A stretch of DNA of 64,000 bases from Cupriavidus pinatubonensis (GTDB lineage Bacteria; Pseudomonadota; Gammaproteobacteria; Burkholderiales; Burkholderiaceae). Location: contig NZ_CP080767.1 in NCBI RefSeq assembly GCF_019602855.1, positions 1,240,001 through 1,304,000 of the forward strand, read 5' to 3'. Positions 54,211 through 63,373 of the stretch are shown piece by piece. The notes under the pieces were generated by a model. It searched no databases, was not told the origin of the DNA, and saw only the letters and a list, made by a program, of their open reading frames with translations. The position numbers were made by a program, and so were the translations under genes. The stretch's first letter is position 1. Every line of letters begins with the position of its first letter.

Positions 54211-54224
54211 TTGACAGAAATCAA
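54211..54224 (+). promoter_or_regulatory. Fnr/Anr-like box upstream of the sulfurtransferase gene
   Basis: TTGACagaaATCAA matches the Fnr consensus at 9 of 10 positions. CAGAAT at 54253-54258 could serve as -10. The gene start is at 54352. The stretch 54008-54351 holds no other recognisable element. Confidence 0.6.
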
Positions 54225-54351
54225 CGACGGCGGCCCTTCCCATCCCAGAATTCAGAATGAACGGGACTATTCCAATCGTCCGAAAGCTTGCTGTGCTCCA
54301 GTGTCAATTGTCCCGTCAAAGCAAGCTTGGCGCGATCAGATGAGGGTCGTC

Positions 54352-55212
54352 ATGAACGTAAGGGTTCTCATATCACCGGCCGATCTGGCGGAAATGATGC
54401 GGACTGAGTCCGTCGTGCTCATCGATACGAGAGACGCGGCGAGCTACGCCGAGGCTCACCTGCCAGGCGCGGTGAATATCCACGAGATATTTACCTACTT
54501 GGCAACAACGACACAAGAGGGCCTGGCCGCCCTGCGGGAAGCATTTGCCGAGGCGTTCGGCAAGGCCGGACTGTCGGGAAAGGAAGTGGCAGTCGTCTAC
54601 GAGCAATCGATGACGACTGGATTCGGTCAATCCTGCCGAGGATACGTACTCCTCCGATACCTTGGATATCCACGGGACAAGATCAAGGTGCTCCACGGTG
54701 GCTACCGTGCATGGCACGCGGCGGGCTTTCCCAGCTCAACCGACACCCCGATGCCCGCGCCTGCCAGGTTTCCGCTTGCTAGCACGCAGGCCAGCATCCT
54801 CGTCGACCTGGAAGAAATGAAGAAGACGGTCGCGGACCCACACATTGTCAAACTCGACGTACGCGACGTCGACGAGTGGATAGCCGATAGCTCCTCGCCC
54901 TACGGCAAGGATTTTTGTCCTCGCAAAGGCCGAATTCCAAACTCTGTCTGGATCGAGTGGTACCGGATGATGAAGCCGACTCCGGCCGGCCAGATGTTCA
55001 AGTCACCTGCGGAAATTCTCGCCGAGTGTGCTACCGTCGGAATTCGTCGTGAAACGCCCGTCGTCGTCTTCTGCTTCAAAGGGGCGCGAGCTTCCAATAG
55101 CTTTGTCGCCCTGGAAGAAGCCGGGATAGCCGACGTCCGGCTCTATCTTGGTTCGTGGAATGAGTGGTCGAGGGACCTCTCTTTGCCTATCGAAGAGGGC
55201 GTGCCCTATTAG
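54352..55212 (+). CDS. Rhodanese-type sulfurtransferase (two domains)
   Basis: The 286-residue protein has an inactive first rhodanese domain (VLIDTRDAASYAEAHLPGAVNI, with serine in place of cysteine in VVYEQSMTTGFG) and an active second one (LDVRDVDEWIADSSSPYG, active-site cysteine in VVFCFKGARASNS). It probably transfers sulfane sulfur, as in thiosulfate:cyanide sulfurtransferases. ATG 54352 has GAGGG upstream; 54340 is also possible. A uspA gene and a P-type ATPase follow on the same strand, and an Fnr-like box precedes it. Confidence 0.9.
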   Translation: MNVRVLISPADLAEMMRTESVVLIDTRDAASYAEAHLPGAVNIHEIFTYLATTTQEGLAALREAFAEAFGKAGLSGKEVAVVYEQSMTTGFGQSCRGYVLLRYLGYPRDKIKVLHGGYRAWHAAGFPSSTDTPMPAPARFPLASTQASILVDLEEMKKTVADPHIVKLDVRDVDEWIADSSSPYGKDFCPRKGRIPNSVWIEWYRMMKPTPAGQMFKSPAEILAECATVGIRRETPVVVFCFKGARASNSFVALEEAGIADVRLYLGSWNEWSRDLSLPIEEGVPY

Positions 55213-55289
55213 AAGCGCTCTGCGCGCCAATGGCCCGATGCCTGCAAGCTTCGACGTGCCACGGTGTCTCCCTGTCAGAGGAGGCGAAG

Positions 55290-55766
55290 TTGTTCCAAAG
55301 GATACTGGTCGCGTTTGATGGCAGTTCCGCCTCTGGCGCGGCACTCGCTACGGCTCTCGCGCTCGCGGACGAACTGCATGCGGTAGTTAGGGTAGTCGGC
55401 GTGGTTGAGCAACTGCCCAATATCATCGGATTAGGAGGCGGTCTCGAACACGCTTCGACGAAGCAGGCCGTGGTGCGTACCGAAACCGAAGGCGTTCTCG
55501 CCCGAGCAAGAGAGTTGCTGGACTTGTCCGGCGTCCAGGGCGACACCCTGGCGCTGGATGCTGGCGGGCGAGGCGTCGCTTCAGCAATTCAGTCGGTCGC
55601 GCTAGATTGGCATGCCGACGTCATCGTCATCGGAACGCATGGCCGGCGTGGCGCTCAGCGCCTTGTACTTGGCAGTGTTGCCGAGTCCGTCGCCCGGCTG
55701 AGCACCATCCCGGTCATCCTGGTGCCTCACCATGCCACCCCCACCGGAGCGTCCGCGCCCAGCTAG
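55290..55766 (+). CDS. Universal stress protein A family protein
   Basis: The 158-residue protein starts at TTG 55290 (LFQRILVAFDGSSASGAAL), which has the AGAGGAGG site, and carries the ADVIVIGTHGRRGAQRLVLGSVAES ATP-binding motif and IPVILVP end. It lies 77 bases after the sulfurtransferase gene and 102 bases before the ATPase gene, so the three probably form one transcript under the Fnr-like box. Confidence 0.92.
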   Translation: MFQRILVAFDGSSASGAALATALALADELHAVVRVVGVVEQLPNIIGLGGGLEHASTKQAVVRTETEGVLARARELLDLSGVQGDTLALDAGGRGVASAIQSVALDWHADVIVIGTHGRRGAQRLVLGSVAESVARLSTIPVILVPHHATPTGASAPS

Positions 55767-55868
55767 TTCACCAATCGCATCCTGCGCGAGCCGAACTCCA
55801 ATCTTACTGGTGCGTTGAAGAGCACGCTGCCATCTGGCGTGCAACGCTCACTCCCACCCAGACATACG

Positions 55869-58304
55869 ATGATGCAGCAAGAGAACGCGCAGCAAGCGCT
55901 ACCGCGGGCGGTAGCAGAAACATTGCAAGTATCGGGCTCGAACTGCGAGACTGGCCTGTCGAGAGCGGAAGCGCAGATCCGGCTCAAGCGCGATGGACCG
56001 AATGAGGTGCCGGAAAGGAAACCGCACTACGTGCTCCGCTTCCTGGCCAAATTCTGGGGGCTGTCCGCCTGGATGGTCGAATTGATTGCCCTGCTGTCGT
56101 TGGTTCTTCACAAGACGACAGACCTTGTCGTCGCTTTGCTCCTCCTCGTCGTGAATGCCGTACTGAGTTTCCTCCAGGAGCAACGCGCGTCCGCTGCCGT
56201 CGCTGCACTGCGACAACAGTTGAATATAACAGTCCGGACGATGCGCGACGGAAGCTGGAAGACCATTTCCGCCAAGGCATTGGTGCGAGGTGACATTGTT
56301 CGGGTGCGAGCTGGCGACTTTGTTCCCGCGGACATGCTGCTCGTGCAAGGGAATCTGCGGCTCGATCAGGCAGCGCTCACGGGCGAGTCGCGAGAGGTGG
56401 AGCGGACCACCGGCGATACGCTGTACGGCGGCGCAACGGTCTGCTATGGCGAGGGAACCGGAATCGTCACGGCAACAGGTGTCAAGACCTACTTCGGTCG
56501 CACGACCGAGCTTGTCGCAAGCGCGCATCCGAAGTTGCATGTCGAGGAAGTTGTTTCCCGCGTGGTTCGCTGGCTGTTCCTGATCGTTGGCACCCTGGTG
56601 CTGGTGACCCTGGTGGTGTCGTACCTGAATGCGCTGCCACTGCTAGATACTTTGCCTATTGCACTTGTCCTCCTGATGAGCGCTGTTCCCGTCGCGCTAC
56701 CAGTCATGTTCACCGTGAGCATGGCACTGGGCTCCATGGAGCTATCCCGACAGGGTGTGCTCATCACCCGCCTGAGCGGTATCGAGGACGCGGCTACGAT
56801 GGACGTGCTTTGCACTGACAAGACAGGGACGCTCACCATGAACCAGCTCTCCCTCAAGCTCGTGCAACCTCGGCCCGGATTCAGCGATGACGACGTGGTC
56901 CGGTTCGCCGCGTTGGCATCGAATCTGGCAAACGCGGACCCTATCGACCTCGCATTCTTGCGCGCTGCGGGGACGTCGGGGCAAGAGGAGGGCCACAAGG
57001 CAACGATCCTGTCCTTCCAGCCGTTTTCCGCCGCGACGCGACGTACGGAAGCAATTGTGTCGGTGGACGGGGGCACGTTGCGATGCGTGAAGGGAGCCTT
57101 GCGAACCGTGGCAGAGGCGGCAGGCCTTTCGCAGGACGCGATCATGCAGCTAGAGGATCAGGCCAGCATCGAAGCGCGCAAGGGAGAGCGTGTTCTGGCA
57201 GTGGCGCGAGCCTTTGAAGCAGGTCCACTGGAGCTGATCGGCCTGGCTTACTTGTATGACGCTCCGCGTCCCGACTCGGCGCGTCTCATTGCCGAACTTC
57301 GCCGACTCGGCCTCGAGGTCAAGATGTTGACCGGTGATGCCTTGCCGGTGGCGCAAGCCATCGCGGCGGCCCTGGGACTCGGCACGATTGCGCGCGTTCC
57401 CGATTTGCATAGTGAGCAGTCAATGGCGAAGGGTGGGAGCCCGGTGCAAGGCGTTGACGGCTATGCGGAGGTATTCCCCGAGGACAAGTTCCTGGTCGTC
57501 AAGCGCCTTCAGGAAGCTGGCCATGTGGTTGGCATGACAGGCGATGGCGTGAACGATGCGCCAGCCCTGCGCCAGGCGGAGGTCGGCATTGCTGTAAGCG
57601 GGGCCTCCGACGTTGCCAAGGGCGCCGCAAGCGCGGTGCTAACCCATGAGGGCTTGGTTGACATCGTCGACATGGTGAAAAGCGGACGCGCCATCTATCA
57701 GCGCGTCCTGACATGGATCATCAACAAGGTAAGTCGCACCATACTGAAAGCCGGCTTCGTCGTTGTGGCATTCCTGGCCACGGGAAGATTCGCCATTTCC
57801 GCGCTTGGCATGGTCCTGCTCGTCTTCATGACGGATTTTGTCAAGATTGCCCTGGCGACTGACCGCGTGCATCCTTCGAAACGCCCGGAGACCTGGAATA
57901 TTGGCCCGCTTGTGCGGGTGGCCATCGCTCTTGGCTTCTTGATGTTGGTCGAGTCGCTGGCACTCCTCGCATTCGGCTGGCATCGCTTTGGACTCGCGGA
58001 TGCCGGCGGCAAGCTGCAGACTTTCACATTCCAGACCTTGCTCTTCTTCGCCCTCTTTTCCATCGTCTCGGTCCGTGAGCGCCGCGCGTTCTGGTCGTCA
58101 CGGCCGAGCAGGACACTTGCCATTGCCATCGTCGCAGATGCCGCTCTTGGCCTGTTCATCGGCATTCATGGCTTGGCGGAACTGCGACCGCTGCCGCTTG
58201 CGATCAGTCTTGTGACATTCACCTATGCAGGACTTCTCGTCCTCGGCCCGAACGACCTGTTGAAGACACTCCTTACCCGGAAATGGGGTAGCGTTGGATC
58301 GTGA
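55869..58304 (+). CDS. P-type ATPase, H+-exporting type (P3A-like)
   Basis: The 811-residue pump has the P-type order: early helices, actuator motif LTGESREVE, the phosphorylation site CTDKTGTLTMNQ, and the hinge TGDGVNDAPALRQAEVGIAVSGASDVAKGAA. MSAVPVALPVMFTVSMALGS resembles the M4 region of plasma-membrane proton ATPases, and no CPx metal motif or N-terminal metal domain is found. It likely exports H+ or another cation to hold membrane potential or internal pH. The start is ATG 55869 or 55872, without a clear ribosome site. Confidence 0.9.
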   Translation: MMQQENAQQALPRAVAETLQVSGSNCETGLSRAEAQIRLKRDGPNEVPERKPHYVLRFLAKFWGLSAWMVELIALLSLVLHKTTDLVVALLLLVVNAVLSFLQEQRASAAVAALRQQLNITVRTMRDGSWKTISAKALVRGDIVRVRAGDFVPADMLLVQGNLRLDQAALTGESREVERTTGDTLYGGATVCYGEGTGIVTATGVKTYFGRTTELVASAHPKLHVEEVVSRVVRWLFLIVGTLVLVTLVVSYLNALPLLDTLPIALVLLMSAVPVALPVMFTVSMALGSMELSRQGVLITRLSGIEDAATMDVLCTDKTGTLTMNQLSLKLVQPRPGFSDDDVVRFAALASNLANADPIDLAFLRAAGTSGQEEGHKATILSFQPFSAATRRTEAIVSVDGGTLRCVKGALRTVAEAAGLSQDAIMQLEDQASIEARKGERVLAVARAFEAGPLELIGLAYLYDAPRPDSARLIAELRRLGLEVKMLTGDALPVAQAIAAALGLGTIARVPDLHSEQSMAKGGSPVQGVDGYAEVFPEDKFLVVKRLQEAGHVVGMTGDGVNDAPALRQAEVGIAVSGASDVAKGAASAVLTHEGLVDIVDMVKSGRAIYQRVLTWIINKVSRTILKAGFVVVAFLATGRFAISALGMVLLVFMTDFVKIALATDRVHPSKRPETWNIGPLVRVAIALGFLMLVESLALLAFGWHRFGLADAGGKLQTFTFQTLLFFALFSIVSVRERRAFWSSRPSRTLAIAIVADAALGLFIGIHGLAELRPLPLAISLVTFTYAGLLVLGPNDLLKTLLTRKWGSVGS

Positions 58305-58307
58305 TTC

Positions 58308-58517
58308 TTACGTGCGGCCGCCATTGGCGATGCGCCGGACTACACCCTTGAGGTCGTAACCGGCGGCCGCGGCCCGCTCGATAATGTCGGGCAACGGCCT
58401 GCGCGCGGACTGCGATAGAGCCCACAGCGTGGCCGAGCCCGTGCCGGTGCGGCAGCGCTGATTGCCATCGCGTTTCTGCTGTTCATACTCGGGGGAAAAT
58501 TCGAACAACGCTTTCAT
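58308..58517 (-). CDS. Possible small hypothetical protein
   Basis: A 69-residue frame (MKALFEFSPEYEQQKRDGNQ, then PLPDIIERAAAAGYDLKGVVRRIANGGRT) converges with the ATPase gene, starting four bases after its stop. No ribosome site is seen before the ATG at 58517. It could be a remnant or a chance frame. Confidence 0.3.
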   Translation of the reverse strand: MKALFEFSPEYEQQKRDGNQRCRTGTGSATLWALSQSARRPLPDIIERAAAAGYDLKGVVRRIANGGRT

Positions 58518-58591
58518 GGGCCCATGACCGCTAAACAGGTAATGGGTGCAGATGAATCAGACAAAGTCGCTTCATCAACTGGGGTACATAT

Positions 58592-59444
58592 ATGAGATCA
58601 GCGAACATTCCCAGGCAAAGCTTGGCTCAAGCGGTTCAGGCGCTTGCTGTCGCAATGAGTTGTGCAGCTACGAGAGTTTGCTTGTTGTGCAGACTACCTA
58701 TGCCGCGCACGGCGGAAATGTTGCACTTGCCGCCCTCGCTGGTAGCAGCACCTTCGTGGAATGGAATCACATATCATTACCGAGAAGCCCGTGAATGCAG
58801 CTACCCAAGAATGTCGGTAACGGCCTGAACTGCACGAGCTGCCACCTGAATGCCGGGACGACTGCCTATGCATCGCCGTGGATGGGGCTGGCCGGCGCCT
58901 TTCCGGAATACCGATCGCGCAGTGGAAAAGTCATCTCGCTGCAGGAACGCATCAACGACTGCTTCCAGCGCTCGATGAACGGCAAACCGCTGGCATTCGA
59001 CTCGGCAGAAATGAATGCCATCATGCCTATATGAAGTGGCTGTCCACGGGGGTCCCGACCGGCACGAATGTGGCCGGCAGAGGCTTCGAGAAGATTGATA
59101 CGTCACTGACGCCGGACCCGGTCCACGGCAAGACGATTTACGGCGCCCAATGCGCGTCCTGCCATGGTGCCGAAGGCCAGGGCACGAAGAACCCGCAAGG
59201 GGGTTATATCTTCCCGCCGGGCTGGGGCAAGGATTCCTTCAACGTGGGTGCGGGGATGGCGCGCATGTATACCGCTGCTGCGTTCGTGAAGCACAACATG
59301 CCACTGGGCCAGGGCGGAACGCTGTCAGCGCAGGACGCCGTCGATGTTGCCGCCTACTTTACACAACAGCGCAGGCCCGATTATGCAGCCAAGGTCAAGG
59401 CCAAGGACTGGCCAAAGGTCGACAGGCCGAAGGACGCACACTAG
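58592..59444 (+). pseudogene. Dihaem cytochrome c (thiosulfate dehydrogenase-like), frameshifted
   Basis: Pieces of one protein occur in different frames: LPPSLVAAP, then VGNGLNCTSCHLNAGTTAYASPWMGLAGAFPEYRSRSGKV (first haem site) to about 59022, then AYMKWLSTGVPTGTNVAGRGFEKI and GAQCASCHGAEGQG (second haem site) to a stop at 59444. At least one frameshift falls near 59020 and another between about 58750 and 58800. The order matches TsdA-like dihaem cytochromes, so this is a dead respiratory or sulfur-oxidation gene near the sulfurtransferase. Confidence 0.75.
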
Positions 59445-59601
59445 CCCGGCAAGCGCCCCGATCATTTTGCAGGGGGTTGCGCTGGATCATGACCGATCAC
59501 CCAGATCGAAGCCAGAGTAAAAGCGTTCCTCAAGGGTAGTGTTGGATCCAACCCCGCCCGCGGTCCGTTCGCCCAGTTTCATTATTGCCAAGGAGGCAGC
59601 C

Positions 59602-59805
59602 ATGCAAGCAAATGTTGGGACTGTTGACCGAGTCCTCCGAGTTGTAGTTGGACTGATCTTGATTGGCCTGGCCGCGACCGGCCGCGTGGGTGCCTGGGGC
59701 TGGATTGGCATTCTCCCACTGCTGACAGGTATCGTGCGCGTCTGTCCTGCCTACAGCATTTTCGGCGTGAAGACATGCGCGGCATCGAAGTCTGACGCGA
59801 AGTAA
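59602..59805 (+). CDS. DUF2892 (YgaP-like) small membrane protein
   Basis: The 67-residue protein (MQANVGTVDRVLRVVVGLIL, then WIGILPLLTGIVRVCPAYSIFGVKTC) has the DUF2892 pattern of two helices with an N-V-G-x-x-D-R-x-x-R start and C-P-x-Y-x-x-x-G-x-x-T-C end. In YgaP it is fused to a rhodanese domain; here it stands alone. AGGAGG precedes the ATG at 59602. Confidence 0.92.
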   Translation: MQANVGTVDRVLRVVVGLILIGLAATGRVGAWGWIGILPLLTGIVRVCPAYSIFGVKTCAASKSDAK

Positions 59806-59899
59806 CCTCAATTCAGCCGGCCTGACAGCCTCAGGGCTGCTCGGCCCCCTCGAACACTTGTCACGCGCCCTGCGCAATTGCCAGATGAAGGGGTTTTTT

Positions 59900-60247
59900 A
59901 TGAGTGGTATGCCTGAATTCAAGACTGTGGTCAAAGATGTGTCGGCGCAAATGCGCCGCCTGCGCGAGACCCAACCCGACTTAATGGCAGCATTCAGCCA
60001 ACTGGCAGCGGCTGGCACTAAAGAGGGGGCCTTGAGCAAGAAGACACGTGAGATGATTGCGCTGGGTATCGCGGTCGCAGGCCGCTGCGATGACTGCATC
60101 GGCTTTCATATCCAGGCGCTCATCAAGTTGGGCACCACTCGGACCGAATTGGAGGAGGTGTTGGGAACCGCCGTGTATATGGGTGGTGGGCCTTCGATGA
60201 TGTATGCCACGCATGCGCTCGCGGCTTTTGACGAATTTTCGTCCTGA
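59900..60247 (+). CDS. AhpD-like/carboxymuconolactone decarboxylase-family protein
   Basis: The 115-residue protein has the AhpD-fold core with a redox CxxC and His (GRCDDCIGFHIQALIKLGTT), followed by ELEEVLGTAVYMGGGPSMMYATHAL. Such proteins act in peroxide reduction or alkylhydroperoxidase systems. The ATG at 59900 follows GAAGGGG. An Fnr-like link is not evident. Confidence 0.9.
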   Translation: MSGMPEFKTVVKDVSAQMRRLRETQPDLMAAFSQLAAAGTKEGALSKKTREMIALGIAVAGRCDDCIGFHIQALIKLGTTRTELEEVLGTAVYMGGGPSMMYATHALAAFDEFSS

Positions 60248-60641
60248 TGCGGTTTGAGCGCTGTCCGAGTACCCGCTCAAGCGTGCAAGGTTGCTAGTGC
60301 GCATTAGCCAAATACCTGCTTCGAATTGAAGCGCCCTACAGTCCCGGTAGGCACAGGCGCCGAGAATAGGCTGCTGCCGCAGCGACTCCGAGCATGGCGT
60401 TTCTTGGTGGGTGCGGCACGGAGCGCGCATGTGACGTCAGGGGGGGAGCGCCCCTCCGCACCAAAGAACGTCCCGTAGCTGCCCGTCTCGTGCGTGCAGC
60501 CATGCAGCTTGACGATGAGTTCAGCCTGAAGCGGGGTGAATCTGTCCCTCCCGAGCAGGTAGCCGGCACGCCCGCCGCGCCGGAATCTGTGAGCACACCG
60601 GGAGGTGCCAAACGTCCCGCGCCAAAGGTGAGCAAGGTCAC
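60248..60641. other. Non-coding stretch before an integrase remnant
   Basis: No intact gene is seen. A TTGAGCG...CGCTCAA stem near 60253-60284 may end the AhpD-like gene. One frame over 60394-60640 is proline- and alanine-rich, without a match. Confidence 0.35.
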
Positions 60642-60860
60642 ACTGGACTGTCTCAGGACTTCTGGCTGGAGCGGGGCAACACCGCAGCCACCGTCACGAA
60701 GAAGGTGGGCTTTATCCGACTGCTTCTGACAGTGGCCCGCAATCGCCGCCTCGTAGACAGCAACCCCGCTGAAGGAATGGCACAAGAAGCCCGGAGAGCC
60801 GTTCGGCTTTTCCGGGCGCTACCCCAATCGAATGGGGACGTGGACTTTGGAGTCGGGCTC
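60642..60860 (+). pseudogene. Tyrosine-recombinase (integrase) core-binding domain remnant
   Basis: The frame reads LSQDFWLERGNTAATVTKKVGF, then IRLLLTVARNRRLVDSNPAEGMAQEARR, the core-binding (SAM-like) domain pattern of phage-type integrases. The catalytic domain with R-H-R-Y residues is missing, and the frame runs into the 3' end of the Bug-family gene. It is the trace of a past integrative element. Confidence 0.65.
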
Positions 60861-61866
60861 AATCCAGATGGATCTGATTGGCTCTTGCGATGTCCTGCCA
60901 GACCCGCAGGTCGACTCGCACCGTCTGCGCGAATTGCTCTGGCGTCTTCAGCGGTGGATCGACAAGGTTGAGTTGCAGGAAGCGCTCACGCAGTTCGGGG
61001 GCTGACAGCGTACTCAGGATCTCGCGGTGAACCGCGGCCACAACGGACTGGGGGGTTCCTTTGGGAGCGAAGACGCCATACCAGGCATCTGTGTCGAAGG
61101 GGTAGCCTTGTTCCGTCATGGTTCGCAGCTCTGGCAGGGCTGGCCCCCGATGAGAGCCAGTGATGGCGATGCCGCGCAGCTTTCCGGCCTTGATAAGGGG
61201 CACAGAACTCGTGGCATCGACAAAGGCCACGTGGATCCGCCCGCCCTGTATGTCCTGATAGATCTGATTGATGGTTTTATAGGGAACGTGCCGGATATCG
61301 AGGCCGTTGCGGCGTTTCAAGGACTCCATGACCAGTTGTCCCGTCGATCCTGGCCCCCAGGTTGCATAGTCGTACTTGCCGGGGTTTGCCCTCACCAGGG
61401 CCACGAAGGTCTTGAGATCTTGCGCCGGAAAGTCGTTGGCAACCACCAGGTGAATGCCGCCGGAGAAAATCTGCGCCACTGGCACCAGATCACGTGTCAC
61501 ATCGAAGGGCAGTTTGCTCAGCAAGGCCTGGCTGATGACCGTGGATGACGAACTGGCAAACAGCAGTGTGTAGCCATCGGGAGCGGACTTTGCCACGGCG
61601 TCGACCCCGATGACGCCGTTGGCGCCGGGCCGGTTGTCCACGACCACAGGCTGCTTCAGCGACCGGCTCAGTCGCTCCGCAAAGATACGCGCTATCGTGT
61701 CAGGGCCGCTGCCACCGGCACTCGGCAGAATCAGCCGGACTGGCCGCGCGGGCCAGGTGTCCGCGAGCACCGGGCTGGTCATGCAGGCCATGGCCAGCCA
61801 CGCACACCGCATCAGGTACCGTGCGGCCACGGCAGCGCGGTCAGCACATAAGGTCAACATTTTCAT
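60859..61866 (-). CDS. Bug-family (TctC-like) tripartite transporter substrate-binding protein
   Basis: The 335-residue precursor has a signal peptide (LMRCAWLAMACMTSPVLAD) and Bug motifs: WPARPVRLILPSAGGSGPDTIARIFAERLS, VVDNRPGANGVIGVDAVAKSAPDGYTLL, and GIHLVVANDFPAQDLKTFVALVRANPGKYDYAT. Such periplasmic proteins bind carboxylates for uptake. It is last in a minus-strand run after a citryl-CoA lyase-like, a CMD and an SDR gene, suggesting uptake and breakdown of one organic acid. Confidence 0.94.
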   Translation of the reverse strand: MKMLTLCADRAAVAARYLMRCAWLAMACMTSPVLADTWPARPVRLILPSAGGSGPDTIARIFAERLSRSLKQPVVVDNRPGANGVIGVDAVAKSAPDGYTLLFASSSSTVISQALLSKLPFDVTRDLVPVAQIFSGGIHLVVANDFPAQDLKTFVALVRANPGKYDYATWGPGSTGQLVMESLKRRNGLDIRHVPYKTINQIYQDIQGGRIHVAFVDATSSVPLIKAGKLRGIAITGSHRGPALPELRTMTEQGYPFDTDAWYGVFAPKGTPQSVVAAVHREILSTLSAPELRERFLQLNLVDPPLKTPEQFAQTVRVDLRVWQDIARANQIHLD

Positions 61867-61907
61867 TGATGTCTCCTCCTTGGTATGCCCGATCGTCGCC
61901 GGGAAAC

Positions 61908-62765
61908 TCAGGCGGTGGCGCGCACGGCGCCAATGGACAATCCGCCGTCCACGACCAGCATCTGCCCGTTGACATAGGAGGATTCGGCACTGATCAGGAA
62001 GAGCGCGGCGTTGGCGACTTCCCAGCCCGTTCCCTGCCGGCCAAAGGGCAGGGGGCGCGCCGCGCGCGACGGCCTGGCACGTGAGGCGTCGCGTCCCATT
62101 GGCGTGTCGATCAGGCCTGGCGCGAGCACGTTGGCGCGCAGTCCTGTGCCTTGCCCGGCAAAGGCGACGGCGCGACCGAGCGCCATCAGCCCGGCCTTGG
62201 ACGATTCATAGGCCGGCAGGCCGCTCAGCGGTGAAATGGCAGCAGTCGAGGCGACGAAGACGACTGCGCTGCCCGGCGGCATGACCGCCGCCGCCTCCTG
62301 CGCGCAGAACATTGGCGCCCGCAGGTTCAGATCTTGGACACGATCCCAGTCGGCAGGGTTTTCGCTGCCGAACCGGTTCTGGTTTCCGATACCGACATTG
62401 ACGACCAGCCCGTCCAGGCCATCCATGGCCGATGCGGCTTCGCGCACCATCCGGACAATCTGGGCAGGATCGGAAACGTCAGCTTGCACGACGAAGCCGC
62501 GTCCCCCTTCGCGAGCGATCCAGTCAACCGTCCCTTGGGCGGCACCGGGGTCGATGTCGGCGCAAGTCACTGCCGCGCCCTCGCGCGCAAACAGCACCGA
62601 CATGGCGCGGCCGTTTCCGACGGAAGGGACCTGATCTACAGTCTGGCGCTGGCCCGCACCAACCACCAGGATTCGCCGGCCGGCGAGCCGACCCTCGCGC
62701 CGAACGGTGCCCAGGGCGGGCGCGAAGAGTTGTTGATCAGGGCGCAGTTGCAGGGAATCAGTCAC
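61908..62765 (-). CDS. Short-chain dehydrogenase/reductase
   Basis: The 285-residue protein has a Rossmann opening (RILVVGAGQRQTVDQVPSVGNGRAM, a longer glycine loop than usual), DIDPGAAQG, NVGIGNQN in place of NAG, and the S-Y-K triad in VASTAAISPLSGLPAYESSKAG. NAD(P)-dependent oxidation or reduction of a hydroxy/keto substrate is expected. The start is GTG 62765, with GGAGATGC upstream, overlapping the CMD gene stop by eight bases. Confidence 0.9.
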   Translation of the reverse strand: MTDSLQLRPDQQLFAPALGTVRREGRLAGRRILVVGAGQRQTVDQVPSVGNGRAMSVLFAREGAAVTCADIDPGAAQGTVDWIAREGGRGFVVQADVSDPAQIVRMVREAASAMDGLDGLVVNVGIGNQNRFGSENPADWDRVQDLNLRAPMFCAQEAAAVMPPGSAVVFVASTAAISPLSGLPAYESSKAGLMALGRAVAFAGQGTGLRANVLAPGLIDTPMGRDASRARPSRAARPLPFGRQGTGWEVANAALFLISAESSYVNGQMLVVDGGLSIGAVRATA

Positions 62766-63300
62766 GGTGCATCTCCAGATGTTCAATCGGCGGGTTCTCA
62801 ATATCGACTTCCAGGTTTTCCAACAGGCGCGACACCAGCATGTAGTAGCCGATGGTCACCAGCAGCTCCATGGTCTGCTGATCTCCAAGTTCCTTCGCTA
62901 TGCGCGCATAGAGTTCCTCAGGTGCCTTGACGTCCCGCACCACGGCATCGGTGAACGTCACCACCAGCGTCTCGCGCCAGTCGAGGCCTTCGGTGGAATC
63001 GGGGCTGAGGGCAGCTTCGATCTTTGCCTGGGTTAGGCCGGCAGCTCGCGCCACCCGGCGATGTTGATGGATCTCGTAGGTGGCTCGGCATAGCGCACCC
63101 ACTCTGAGGATTGCCAGCTCGCGCAGGGTTGCGGGCAGCGCGGATTTCGTGAGGATGGCGCGCCCCAGCGACAGGAAGCCGATAGCGGTCTCGGGCGCGT
63201 TGGGGAGGATCCGGTACAGGTTGAGCGGCGGACGGCCGCGCACCAGCTCGCCGAGCGGGCCTGTGACTTCGTTGACATCGAAATATGGCATGCGAGCCAT
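62758..63300 (-). CDS. Carboxymuconolactone decarboxylase-family protein
   Basis: The 180-residue protein has an AhpD-like fold with LRELAILRVGALCRATYEIHQHRRVARAAGLTQAKI and a second helix set (WRETLVVTFTDAVVRDVKAPEELYA). The first cysteine motif is reduced to a single C (GALCRATYEIHQH). It probably acts on a carboxylated intermediate of the same pathway. ATG 63300 has AGGAGACC. It overlaps the SDR gene. Confidence 0.9.
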   Translation of the reverse strand: MARMPYFDVNEVTGPLGELVRGRPPLNLYRILPNAPETAIGFLSLGRAILTKSALPATLRELAILRVGALCRATYEIHQHRRVARAAGLTQAKIEAALSPDSTEGLDWRETLVVTFTDAVVRDVKAPEELYARIAKELGDQQTMELLVTIGYYMLVSRLLENLEVDIENPPIEHLEMHRD

Positions 63301-63373
63301 AAGGTCTCCTCTGGCCGCGTTGGCGCGGCGCATGGTTGGTGGATGGGGCGGTAAGGCTTTGGGTATTCGGGTC

